From NCBI GenBank assembly GCA_014651175.1, contig BMWJ01000003.1, positions 248,001 through 312,000 of the forward strand: DNA of 64,000 nucleotides, read 5' to 3'. This stretch comes from Streptomyces clavifer. Lineage in GTDB: Bacteria; Actinomycetota; Actinomycetes; Streptomycetales; Streptomycetaceae. The notes below the pieces were generated by a model. The model was not told the DNA's origin and did no database searches. It worked only from the letters and a program-made list of their open reading frames with translations. The position numbers and the translations under genes are program-made. Shown here piece after piece: positions 46,101 through 53,598 of the stretch. Numbering within the stretch: the stretch's first letter is position 1; each line of letters starts with the position of its first letter.

Positions 46101-47371
46101 GCGACGGGCTCGGTCTCGGGCTCGGGCTCGGCGGCCTGCTTGCGCACGGCCCTGCGCGGTGCCCGCTCGGGAGCCTTCGGCTCCTCGAACTCGTCGTTCT
46201 CCTCGTGCTGCGGACCGGACGCGGCGGCAGCGGCGGCCGCCGCGGTCTCGGGGGTCTGGAACATCGGCTCGGCGAAGACCGGCGCCTGGAAGACGGCCAC
46301 GGCGGGACGCGCCGCGCGGCGGCCCTTGCGGACCGGCTCCTCGACCTTGCCGGTGAACTCCGGCCTGCCTGCGGCGGCGGTGGCACGGCGGCGCTGGCGA
46401 CCGCGCGGCGCGGCCTCCTCGACCTCTTCGGTCTCGGCGGCCAGTTCCTCGGCCACGGCGGCGGGGAGGTTCTCGCCGGTCTCGGCGGCCTCCTGCTCGG
46501 CGATCTCCTCGACGGGCTGCGGGGCGCCCGCCGGAGCGGTCGCCTTGCGGGTGGCACGACGACGGCCGCGGGGCGCTTCGGCGGCAGGCACCTCGGCCGC
46601 GGGCGCCTCTTCGGCCGGTGCGGCGGGCTCGGGTGCGGTCGTGGGCTCGGCCACGGACTCGGACCGCTCGGCCTGCGGCGCACCGGCCGGAGCCGAGGCA
46701 CGGCGGCGTGCGCGGCCACGCGGGGCGGCGGCGGGCTCGACGGCTTCCGCGGTGACGGGGGCCTGCGCGGTCACGGGTGCGTCCACGGGCTCGGCGGCCT
46801 CGGCGGCCACCACCGGCTGCGGGGCGCCCGCCGGGGCGGTCGCCTTGCGGGTGGCACGACGGCGCGCACGGGTCGGCGGAGCGGCCTCGACGGTCTCGGC
46901 GGGCGCCTCGGCGGCCTCCACCGTCTCGTCCGGCACCTCGGCGACCGGTTCGGCCTCGGTCTCGGCGGCCTGCGGTGCACCGGCCGGAGCCGTCGCCTTA
47001 CGGACGGCACGACGGCGCGCACGGGCCGGCGGAGCCGCCTCGACGGTCTCGGCGGGCGCCTCGGCGCTCTCGGCCACGGGCTCGGCGACCGGTTCGGCCG
47101 CCGCCTCGGCGGCCTGCGGCGCACCGGCCGGAGCCGTCGCCTTACGGACGGCACGACGGCGCGCACGGGCCGGCGGAGCCGCCTCGACGGCCTCGGCGGG
47201 CGCCTCGGCGCTCTCGACGGGTACGGACTGCGCGGTCTCTGCTGCGGTGGCCTCGCCGGGCGGGCCGGCGGGGCGGGAAGCCGCGCGGCGCCTGCGGCGC
47301 GGCGGCAGCTTGTCCCCAGGGGTGTTGTCGTCGGTGTTTCCGGCGGTACCGGATTCGATCGGCTCAAGCAT
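43103..47371 (-). CDS. rne: Ribonuclease E/G (RNase ES type) with repeat-rich arms
   Basis: 1422 residues from the ATG at 47371. The catalytic core at about 640-1050 has the S1 region (YVGNVYLGKVQNVLPSMEAA, AFVDIGKGRNAVLY), the 5'-sensor, and the DNase-I-like site with the metal ligands in VVVDVNTGKFTG and VVVDFIDMV, then the zinc-link CVHCNGRG. The arms before and after the core are disordered, Ala/Pro/Glu-rich, and carry the module RRRATRKATAPAGAPQ: five good and one degenerate copy before the core (about residues 65-335) and three after it (about 1145-1305). The last 70 residues are AKKTxAKK repeats like histone H1. The arms probably scaffold partners and bind RNA. It processes rRNA and mRNA in the cytoplasm. 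Confidence 0.95.
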   Translation of the reverse strand: MLEPIESGTAGNTDDNTPGDKLPPRRRRRAASRPAGPPGEATAAETAQSVPVESAEAPAEAVEAAPPARARRRAVRKATAPAGAPQAAEAAAEPVAEPVAESAEAPAETVEAAPPARARRRAVRKATAPAGAPQAAETEAEPVAEVPDETVEAAEAPAETVEAAPPTRARRRATRKATAPAGAPQPVVAAEAAEPVDAPVTAQAPVTAEAVEPAAAPRGRARRRASAPAGAPQAERSESVAEPTTAPEPAAPAEEAPAAEVPAAEAPRGRRRATRKATAPAGAPQPVEEIAEQEAAETGENLPAAVAEELAAETEEVEEAAPRGRQRRRATAAAGRPEFTGKVEEPVRKGRRAARPAVAVFQAPVFAEPMFQTPETAAAAAAAASGPQHEENDEFEEPKAPERAPRRAVRKQAAEPEPETEPVAETEAPAEAAEAPQGGSRRRRRRRGEAVETEPAATPVTLPVEQPVEDEHDAEAETGTDAEHEGDDTDEYGDRPSRRRRRGGRRRRRGETNDADDVEQHDDASEDHSEGEQAQDDEDEDDHESASGSSSSRRRRRRRRRSGDASGEEAATGTDDPERTVVKVREPRRKEAEREPGTGFDEVQSIKGSTRMEAKKQRRREGREQGRRRVPIITEAEFLARREAVERVMVVRQSGERTQIGVLEDNVLVEHYVNKEQATSYVGNVYLGKVQNVLPSMEAAFVDIGKGRNAVLYAGEVNFEALGMAHGPRRIETALKSGQSVLVQVTKDPIGHKGARLTSQVSLPGRYLVYVPEGSMTGISRKLPDTERARLKTILKKIVPEDAGVIVRTAAEGASEDELRRDVERLQQQWEEIQKKSRNSGSSNAPTLLYGEPDMTVRVVRDIFNEDFSKVIVSGDDAWETIYGYVSHVAPDLTDRLSRWTSEVDVFATYRIDEQLMKALDRKVYLPSGGSLVIDKTEAMVVVDVNTGKFTGQGGNLEETVTKNNLEAAEEIVRQLRLRDLGGIVVVDFIDMVLESNRDLVLRRLLECLGRDRTKHQVAEVTSLGLVQMTRKRVGQGLLESFSETCVHCNGRGVIVHMEQPTTTGGGGGKRAKKRGRGGSGQDHEHEHEQHVQDHEHAEHVESEAEVAAEAAAPVALPEPEFAVDEELYSSAAEAEAAATRGRGRRRATRKVTAPAGAPQAAAAATAPAPAAESAPAAESAPVAEAEPVAEPAPVAEEPQPEPVVETPAATQAPEAEAAPPARTRRRATRKATAPAGSPKAADVTPPVRPTEPAAEPVAVEDPVVEAPAAEAPAPAAAPAAEEPAPAAPPRARRRATRKATAPAGSPAGTDETETVVVTGTPATESAPASDTPGASADAPADGEATAADAPAKKTAARKTAKKATAKKAATKKTAAKTVAKKTAAKKTTTKKAAAKKTVAAEQSSPSVTVPASADASEPSTG
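46971..47072. repeat. 102-bp direct repeat inside rne, copy A
   Basis: Nearly identical to 47115-47216 (about two mismatches), offset 144 bp or 48 codons. It encodes one Ala/Glu-Arg/Lys module of the N-terminal arm. The similarity suggests recent duplication. Confidence 0.7.
47115..47216. repeat. 102-bp direct repeat inside rne, copy B
   Basis: Second copy of the in-frame module repeat; the two start from TGCGGYGCACCGGCCGGAGC. Loss or gain of copies by recombination would keep the reading frame. Confidence 0.7.
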
Positions 47372-47599
47372 GCGGGCGGTTCTCCCGTCACGCTCCCGGG
47401 CGCCGCGCCTGATTCCGGTCCGGCACGGTTCGCTCTGTGTGCGATACCGCCGTCCGGGGCGCGGGCGCCGCACGGGAGCTGATGTCTGGCTCGCCGGTTC
47501 CGTACGCGCTTACGCACGGCCTGGCGAAAGTCTTATGGGGCGGTGCGCGGCCCGACCCAGGTGGCTCCCGAGTCCGAGGGCTGCGCTACGACGACCGCC

Positions 47600-48424
47600 T
47601 TACGCGGTGCCTGCACCTTCCGGCGCCGTCGCGACGGCGGGCCGGTCGTCCGTGGAAAGAACGGCCGGGGCCGCGTCGCGGTCGGGCGCGAGCGGGTCGG
47701 TCACCGTGCCGGACTCCTCGTCGAAGAGCCCCTGCGCCAGCCTGGTCACCGCTGCGGGGACCGGCGGCGCCAGGTCGGCCACAGCTCGGAGACCGGACAG
47801 GACGTCGTCGGGTCGCACGGCAGGTGTCACGTGCCGAACAACCAGGCGCAGTATCGCACAGGGCCTGTCCCCGGACCTATCGGACTGTGGATCAAGGGCC
47901 TGAAGATCGACGACGGCCGCCCGGGAGTCGAAGCTCCGCATCCCGTTCTTCGCACGGCGCTGGACCTCGACGGTCTCGGCGGCCAGGAAGGCGGCTACGG
48001 CCTTTTCGGCCTCCTCCACGGCGACTCCGTCCAGCCGCATCTCCCATACGGAGGCGGTCAGCCGGTCGGCGAGGCCCGAGGTGCGGGCCTCCACCGCGTC
48101 GATGATGTCGAGGCCGTCCGGCATCGAGGCGTCGAGCAGTTCGCGCAGCGTTCCCGGGTCCCGCGCCTCGCTGAGGGCGATCTCCAGGTACTCGGCCTCA
48201 CTGCCCGTGCCGGTGGGGGCGGCGTTGGCGTACGACACCTTCGGATGCGGGGTGAAGCCGGCCGAGTAGGCCATCGGTACTTCGGAGCGGCGCAGCGCCC
48301 GTTCGAAGGCGCGCTGGAAGTCTCTGTGACTGGTGAACCGGAGGCGGCCCCGCTTGGTGTAGCGCAGTCGGATGCGCTGCACCGCCGGTGCGGGCGGCGG
48401 GCCTTCGGGCTGTCGCTTGCCCAG
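47600..48424 (-). CDS. TIGR03936/DUF2344 radical-SAM-associated protein, possible CTG start
   Basis: 274 residues if read from CTG at 48424. The conserved part begins RIRLRYTKRGRLRFTSHRDF, and SAGFTPHPKVSYANA, EAEYLEIAL and SMPDGLDIIDAVEA are family landmarks. The strong ribosome site GAGGAGAAGAACCA lies directly before the CTG; related proteins as I recall begin at this point with ATG or GTG. A GTG at 48508 would add 28 residues without a proper site. The gene is always near the TIGR03960 radical SAM protein, as here; in some bacteria the two are fused. The function of the pair is unknown. Confidence 0.85.
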   Translation of the reverse strand: MGKRQPEGPPPAPAVQRIRLRYTKRGRLRFTSHRDFQRAFERALRRSEVPMAYSAGFTPHPKVSYANAAPTGTGSEAEYLEIALSEARDPGTLRELLDASMPDGLDIIDAVEARTSGLADRLTASVWEMRLDGVAVEEAEKAVAAFLAAETVEVQRRAKNGMRSFDSRAAVVDLQALDPQSDRSGDRPCAILRLVVRHVTPAVRPDDVLSGLRAVADLAPPVPAAVTRLAQGLFDEESGTVTDPLAPDRDAAPAVLSTDDRPAVATAPEGAGTA

Positions 48425-48854
48425 TGGTTCTTCTCCTCGGTGCGGGGCGGACGCGGTGGCGTACCGCCCACGAAGTACAGGGTGCCCCGGGGTGCCGCTC
48501 CGGTTCACCCCCGCCCGGCGTTTACCGACGAGTGGGGAGATCTCGGGCGCGGGCGCCGCGCTGGGACAGTCGTTGTCCTACCCAGGGTACGCGCAGCGGA
48601 CCCTCCGAGTTCCCGCGCGTCTGCGACCTGCGGCGTTCCCACCCGGCGCACTCCATGCGCTCCGGCGCGCCGTGCGCACGGCGCGTGCGGGCCGCGGGCC
48701 GCGCGTCACGGCCGCGCGCCCGCCTCCGGGGCCGCCGCCCGCCGGCGGGCGGCTCCGACCGTGTCGCGCACGACGTGCCCGGCGGGCCGACACGAACGCC
48801 CGGCCCGTGGATCCACGGGCCGGGCGTTCGTGTCGGGGCTGTCACCCGGGGGGC
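48425..48854. other. 430-bp interval between the two radical-SAM-linked genes
   Basis: It contains the 50-bp palindrome at 48787 and otherwise GC-rich sequence without a supported ORF. The left 100 bp form the leader of the DUF2344 gene. Confidence 0.5.
48787..48836. terminator. 50-bp perfect palindrome, terminator of the TIGR03960 gene
   Basis: 25 bp per arm centred on GGATCC, beginning CCGACACGAACGCCCGGCCC. It lies 19 bp past the stop at 48855. With no loop bases it would form a near-perfect hairpin in RNA. Confidence 0.8.
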
Positions 48855-50780
48855 CTACTTCACGACCGTCAACGGCAGGAGCTTCTTGCCGGTCGGGCCG
48901 ATCTGGATGTCCAGGTCGAGCTGCGGGCACACGCCGCAGTCGAAGCAGGGGGTCCAGCGGCAGTCCTCGACCTCGGTCTCGTCGAGCGAGTCCTGCCAGT
49001 CGTCCCAGAGCCACTCCTTGTCGAGGCCGGAGTCCAGGTGGTCCCAGGGCAGGACCTCCTCGTACGTCCGCTCCCGGGTGGTGTACCAGTCGACGTCCAC
49101 GCCGAACCCGGGCAGCGTCTTCTCGGCGCTCTTCATCCACAGGTCGTAGCTGAAGTGCTCGCGCCAGCCGTCGAAGCGGCCGCCGGCCTCGTACACCGCG
49201 CGGATGACGGAGCCGACCCGGCGGTCGCCGCGGGAGAGCAGGCCCTCGACGATGCCGGGCTTGCCGTCGTGGTAGCGGAAGCCGATGGACCGGCCGTACT
49301 TCTTGTCCCCGCGGATCTTGTCGCGGAGCTTGGCGAGCCGGGCGTCGGTCTCCTCGACGCCGAGCTGCGGGGCCCACTGGAACGGCGTGTGCGGCTTGGG
49401 CACGAAGCCGCCGATGGAGACGGTGCAGCGGATGTCGTTCTGGCCGGACACCTCGCGGCCCTTGGCGATCACGTTGACCGCCATGTCGCCGATCTGGAGG
49501 ACGTCCTCGTCGGTCTCGGTGGGCAGGCCGCACATGAAGTACAGCTTCACCTGGCGCCAGCCGTTGCCGTACGCGGTGGAGACCGTGCGGATCAGGTCCT
49601 CCTCCGAGACCATCTTGTTGATGACCTTGCGCATGCGCTCGGAGCCGCCCTCGGGGGCGAAGGTGAGACCGGACCTGCGGCCGTTGCGGGTCAGCTCGTT
49701 GGCCAGGTCGACGTTGAACGCGTCGACACGGGTGGAGGGCAGCGAGAGGCCGATCTTGTCCTCGGTGTACCGGTCCGCGAGGCCCTTGGCGATGTCGCCG
49801 ATCTCGGAGTGGTCCGCGGAGGAGAGCGAGAGGAGACCGACCTCCTCGAAACCGGTGGCCTTGAGGCCCTTCTCCACCATCTCGCCGATGCCGGTGATGC
49901 TTCGCTCCCGCACGGGACGCGTGATCATGCCGGCCTGGCAGAAACGGCAGCCGCGGGTGCAGCCGCGGAAGATCTCGACGGACATCCGCTCGTGGACGGT
50001 CTCGGCGAGGGGCACGAGGGGCTGCTTCGGGTACGGCCATTCGTCGAGGTCCATGACGGTGTGCTTGGACACCCGCCACGGCACGCCCGACTTCTTCGGC
50101 ACGACACGTCCGATGCGGCCGTCCGGCAGGTACTCGACGTCGTAGAAGCCCGGGACGTAGACCCCGCCCGTCTTCGCCAGCCGGAAGAGCACCTCTTCGC
50201 GGCCACCGGGCCGGCCCTCCGCCTTCCAGGCACGGACGATCTCGGTGATCTCCAGGACGGCCTGCTCACCGTCGCCGATGACCGCACAGTCGATGAAGTC
50301 CGCGATCGGCTCGGGGTTGAAGGCGGCATGGCCGCCCGCGAGCACGATCGGGTGGTCGACGGTGCGGTCCTTGGACTCGAGCGGGATCCCCGCGAGGTCC
50401 AGGGCGGTGAGCATGTTGGTGTAGCCCAGCTCGGTGGAGAAGCTCAGCCCGAACACGTCGAACGCGCCGACGGGGCGGTGGCTGTCCACGGTGAACTGGG
50501 GCACCTCGTGCTCACGCATCAGCTCTTCGAGGTCCGGCCACACGCTGTACGTGCGCTCGGCGAGAACGCCTTCGCGCTCGTTGAGCACCTCGTAAAGGAT
50601 CATGACGCCCTGGTTGGGGAGTCCGACCTCGTAGGCGTCCGGGTACATGAGTGCCCAGCGGACGTCGCATTCGTCCCACGGCTTGACGGTGGAGTTCAGC
50701 TCACCGCCGACGTACTGGATGGGCTTCTGCACATGCGGGAGCAGAGCTTCGAGCTGTGGGAAGACCGACTCGGCAGACAT
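48855..50780 (-). CDS. TIGR03960 family B12-binding-domain radical SAM protein
   Basis: 641 residues. An N-terminal B12-binding-like domain (MYPDAYEVGLPNQGVMILYE, VFGLSFSTELGYTN, VLAGGHAAFNPEP) precedes the radical SAM core with the cluster motif FRGCTRGCRFCQAG near residue 275. LTFAPEGGSERMRKVINK and LYFMCGLPTETDEDV follow. The C-terminus has further cysteines (CRWTPCFDCGVCPQ) that could hold a second cluster. The family is widespread and uncharacterised; RNA or cofactor modification has been suggested for such MTTase-like proteins. It is paired with the DUF2344 gene downstream. Confidence 0.93.
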   Translation of the reverse strand: MSAESVFPQLEALLPHVQKPIQYVGGELNSTVKPWDECDVRWALMYPDAYEVGLPNQGVMILYEVLNEREGVLAERTYSVWPDLEELMREHEVPQFTVDSHRPVGAFDVFGLSFSTELGYTNMLTALDLAGIPLESKDRTVDHPIVLAGGHAAFNPEPIADFIDCAVIGDGEQAVLEITEIVRAWKAEGRPGGREEVLFRLAKTGGVYVPGFYDVEYLPDGRIGRVVPKKSGVPWRVSKHTVMDLDEWPYPKQPLVPLAETVHERMSVEIFRGCTRGCRFCQAGMITRPVRERSITGIGEMVEKGLKATGFEEVGLLSLSSADHSEIGDIAKGLADRYTEDKIGLSLPSTRVDAFNVDLANELTRNGRRSGLTFAPEGGSERMRKVINKMVSEEDLIRTVSTAYGNGWRQVKLYFMCGLPTETDEDVLQIGDMAVNVIAKGREVSGQNDIRCTVSIGGFVPKPHTPFQWAPQLGVEETDARLAKLRDKIRGDKKYGRSIGFRYHDGKPGIVEGLLSRGDRRVGSVIRAVYEAGGRFDGWREHFSYDLWMKSAEKTLPGFGVDVDWYTTRERTYEEVLPWDHLDSGLDKEWLWDDWQDSLDETEVEDCRWTPCFDCGVCPQLDLDIQIGPTGKKLLPLTVVK

Positions 50781-50831
50781 CTGGGGACCTATCTGAGCTG
50801 GCAGGGGTGACCATCCAGCGTACCCCGGTGC

Positions 50832-52358
50832 TCAGTCCTTCAGTGCCGCGCGCAGTCCCGGCTCCGACGCCCGCGCCCAGATCCCGGGCAGCTCGCGCTC
50901 CCGGTCGGCCGCCGCGGCTTCCTCCTGCCCGTAGAGCAGACCCCAGGTGAAGGCGGACTCCCCCGCCCCGTGGGCCCGGGCGGCCAGGGTGCGGAGCGCG
51001 TCGCGGGCGACGACGCTGTCCTGGTGGTCGCCGAGGATCTTCTGGACGGCCTTGACACGCTTGGCGAACGTCCTGGCCGGCCTGCCCAGCGCGGGCCGGG
51101 CGGCCTCTGCCGCGTACCGCGTCCGCTTGGCGGCCTTGCGGGCCTCGTGCAGGGCGAGGTCGCGGCCCTCGCCCGGGGGCTGTTCCAGGGCGCGGGCGAC
51201 CCGGGTGGCCAGGCGTGCGTAGTCCCTGGTCACGGCACGGGGCAGGACCTCGGCAGGCTTCCGGGCGGCGCGGGACCGGAGAGGGGGGTCGGCGAGGAGT
51301 GCGTCGAGGGACTCCAGGAGGTCCAGGTAACGCTTCCCGTCGAGCACGGAGACGACCCGGCGCCGCGACCCGGCGCGCCGCACGGTGGACGAGACGGTCA
51401 GCCGTGCGCTCACGGGGCCGAGGACCAGCGTGCCGGGCAGGGCGTCGATCCGGGCGCGCAGCCTCTCGTCCAGCACCTCCTGGTCACGGTCGACTCCGAG
51501 CTCGGCGGCGAGCCACTTCAGCTCGGCGCCGATCGGATCGGTGACGGTGCGGTCGAGGACCTTGCGGTACGTCTTGAAGGCACTGCGCAGCCGGCGGGTG
51601 GCGACCCGCATGCGGTGCACGGAATCGGGCAGACCGCGGCGCACGGCGGGGTCGAGGTCGATGACCGTCGCGATCTGGTGGCGGACGTAGGCGAGCACGT
51701 GGTCGCCCGCGGTGCGCGGGGAAGCCGGCTCCTTCGTCCGCCGCGGCTTCCCCGGGGCGGTCTCGGCCAGGGCCCTGGCCAGCTTGGAGGGCGAGGCCGC
51801 GGGCCGGACGCCGGCCTTGCGCAGCCGGCGTTCGACGGCGTCGAGCACGGCGGGGTCCCGGTCGTCGGCCAGTTCGACCTCGATCTCGGTCCAGGCCGCG
51901 GTGGAACCGCGGCCGTCCTCGGTGAGCCGTTCGGCGTGGACCTCGTCGGTGCTCAGCTCGGCGAGCAGGACGCCCTTGCCGTCGAGGAGGTGACAGACGT
52001 CCCGGGCGGAACGCAGCCGCATCACGGGTGCCACCTCCGCGTCCCGCACCCGGGAGCGGATCAGCCCGGCCAGATCGTCCGGCAGCGTGTCGGCGAGCGG
52101 GGCGCGGATCTCGTCGCGGATGCCGGTGGAGACGGGGAACTTGAGGTGCCATCCGGCGTCGTCGCCGCCGGTTCTGCGCCGGAGCGTGAGGGATCCGGCG
52201 GCCAGCCGGAGGTCCGCGGTGTCGTAGTAGACCGCGTCCAGCTCGGTGAGGCCGCGGTGCTCGACCTCCGAGACCCCGGCTGCGCGGGTCAGGTCGGGCA
52301 GCCGGGTTTCGGGAGTCGCTTCGTACTTGCGCTCGATCTCACGCTTCGAGTCCGCCAT
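50832..52358 (-). CDS. CYTH and CHAD domain protein
   Basis: 508 residues. The CYTH tunnel domain (about 1-200) opens with the triphosphate-binding signature EIERKYEA (ExExK). LDAVYYDTADLRLAAGSLTL and WHLKFPV follow. The CHAD domain (about 220-508) is a His-rich helical bundle that binds polyphosphate: HRMRVATRRLRSAFKTYR and HEARKAAKRTRYAAEA. The pairing suggests inorganic polyphosphate binding or hydrolysis; triphosphatase activity is known for CYTH proteins. It sits between the radical SAM gene and rodA, with no overlap. Confidence 0.94.
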   Translation of the reverse strand: MADSKREIERKYEATPETRLPDLTRAAGVSEVEHRGLTELDAVYYDTADLRLAAGSLTLRRRTGGDDAGWHLKFPVSTGIRDEIRAPLADTLPDDLAGLIRSRVRDAEVAPVMRLRSARDVCHLLDGKGVLLAELSTDEVHAERLTEDGRGSTAAWTEIEVELADDRDPAVLDAVERRLRKAGVRPAASPSKLARALAETAPGKPRRTKEPASPRTAGDHVLAYVRHQIATVIDLDPAVRRGLPDSVHRMRVATRRLRSAFKTYRKVLDRTVTDPIGAELKWLAAELGVDRDQEVLDERLRARIDALPGTLVLGPVSARLTVSSTVRRAGSRRRVVSVLDGKRYLDLLESLDALLADPPLRSRAARKPAEVLPRAVTRDYARLATRVARALEQPPGEGRDLALHEARKAAKRTRYAAEAARPALGRPARTFAKRVKAVQKILGDHQDSVVARDALRTLAARAHGAGESAFTWGLLYGQEEAAAADRERELPGIWARASEPGLRAALKD

Positions 52359-52407
52359 ATGACGAATCTATCCGCGATGGGCGCGATCATGCGGCCGGTC
52401 GCCGTGC

Positions 52408-53598
52408 TCAGGCGGTTATCGGCCGTTGCACCCGGATCGACTGCAGGAGTCCGATGGCCACCCACACGGCGAACATCGACGATCCCCCGTACGACACGAA
52501 GGGCAGCGGGAGGCCTGCCACCGGCATGATGCCGAGCGTCATCCCGATGTTCTCGAAGGACTGGAACGCGAACCAGGCGATGATCCCGGCGGCCACGACC
52601 GTCCCGTAGAGCTCCGTCGTCTCGCGGGCAATCCGGCAGGCGCGCCACAGGACGACCCCGAGCAGGACGATGATCAGCCCGGCGCCGAGGAAGCCGAGCT
52701 CCTCACCGGCGACGGTGAAGACGAAGTCCGTCTGCTGCTCGGGCACGAACTGGCCGGTGGTCTGGGAGCCCTCGAAGAGTCCCGTCCCGGTGAGTCCGCC
52801 GGAGCCGATCGCGATACGGGCCTGGTTGGTGTTGTAGCCGACGCCCGCCGGGTCCAGCGCCGGGTTGGCGAAGGCGGCGAAGCGGGCGATCTGGTAGTCG
52901 TCGAGCAGCCCGAGCTGCCAGATGGCGACGGCCCCCGTCGTGCCCGCCCCCAGCAGTCCGAAGACCCAGCGGTTGGACGCACCGGAGGCCAGGAGCACGC
53001 CGAGCACGATGACGGCCATGACCATGACGGAGCCGAGGTCGGGCATCAGCATGACGACCGCCATCGGCACGATCGCCAGGCCGAGCGCCTTGGCGACGGT
53101 CCGGTGGTCCGGGTGCAGTTGGTCGCCCGCGTCGACGCGGGCGGCGAGCAGCATCGCCATGCCCAGGATGATCGTGATCTTGGTGAACTCGGAGGGCTGG
53201 AGGGAGAAGCCGCCGCCGATGATGATCCAGGCGTGCGCTCCGTTGACGGTGGCGCCGAGCGGCGTGAGCACCGCCAGGACGAGCAGGACCGAGAGGCCGT
53301 ACAGGACCGGGACCGCTCCCCGCAGGGTGCGGTGCCCGAGCCAGATGGTGCCGATCATCAGCGCGAGGCCGATGCCGGTGTTGAGGGCGTGCCGGAACAG
53401 GAAGTAGTACGGGTCGCCGTGGGTGAGCGAGTCACGGCCGCGGGTCGCCGACCAGACCAGGAGCGAGCCGATGAAGGACAGGGCGAGCGCCGAGCCGAGC
53501 AGCGGCCAGTCGAGCCGCCGCACGACGGAGTCGCGGGCGGTGAGCTTGGCCCACGAGGAGCGTTCGGGGGCGTAGCGCGAGACGGAGAAGCCTGCCAT
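52408..53598 (-). CDS. rodA: RodA/FtsW-type SEDS glycan polymerase (sfr in S. coelicolor)
   Basis: 396 residues with about ten helices. SEDS landmarks are GAHAWIIIGGGFSLQPSEFTK, GLTGTGLFEGSQTTGQFVPE, QQTDFVFTVAGEELGFLGA, and GLPLPFVSYGGSSMFAVW. RodA polymerises lipid II together with a class B PBP. The gene abuts the pbp2 gene (TGATG, 1-nt overlap), with GGGAGG upstream. It ends the mre operon and should work with PBP2 under MreB control in spore-wall and lateral wall synthesis. Confidence 0.95.
   Translation of the reverse strand: MAGFSVSRYAPERSSWAKLTARDSVVRRLDWPLLGSALALSFIGSLLVWSATRGRDSLTHGDPYYFLFRHALNTGIGLALMIGTIWLGHRTLRGAVPVLYGLSVLLVLAVLTPLGATVNGAHAWIIIGGGFSLQPSEFTKITIILGMAMLLAARVDAGDQLHPDHRTVAKALGLAIVPMAVVMLMPDLGSVMVMAVIVLGVLLASGASNRWVFGLLGAGTTGAVAIWQLGLLDDYQIARFAAFANPALDPAGVGYNTNQARIAIGSGGLTGTGLFEGSQTTGQFVPEQQTDFVFTVAGEELGFLGAGLIIVLLGVVLWRACRIARETTELYGTVVAAGIIAWFAFQSFENIGMTLGIMPVAGLPLPFVSYGGSSMFAVWVAIGLLQSIRVQRPITA

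Noticed and set aside
43091-47482. A 1463-codon open frame on the + strand opposite rne
   Set aside because: It mirrors the rne frame, is made of Arg/Gly/Leu/Val-rich low complexity, and has no domain. Long antisense frames are expected where third-position GC is near saturation. rne itself has the catalytic motifs.
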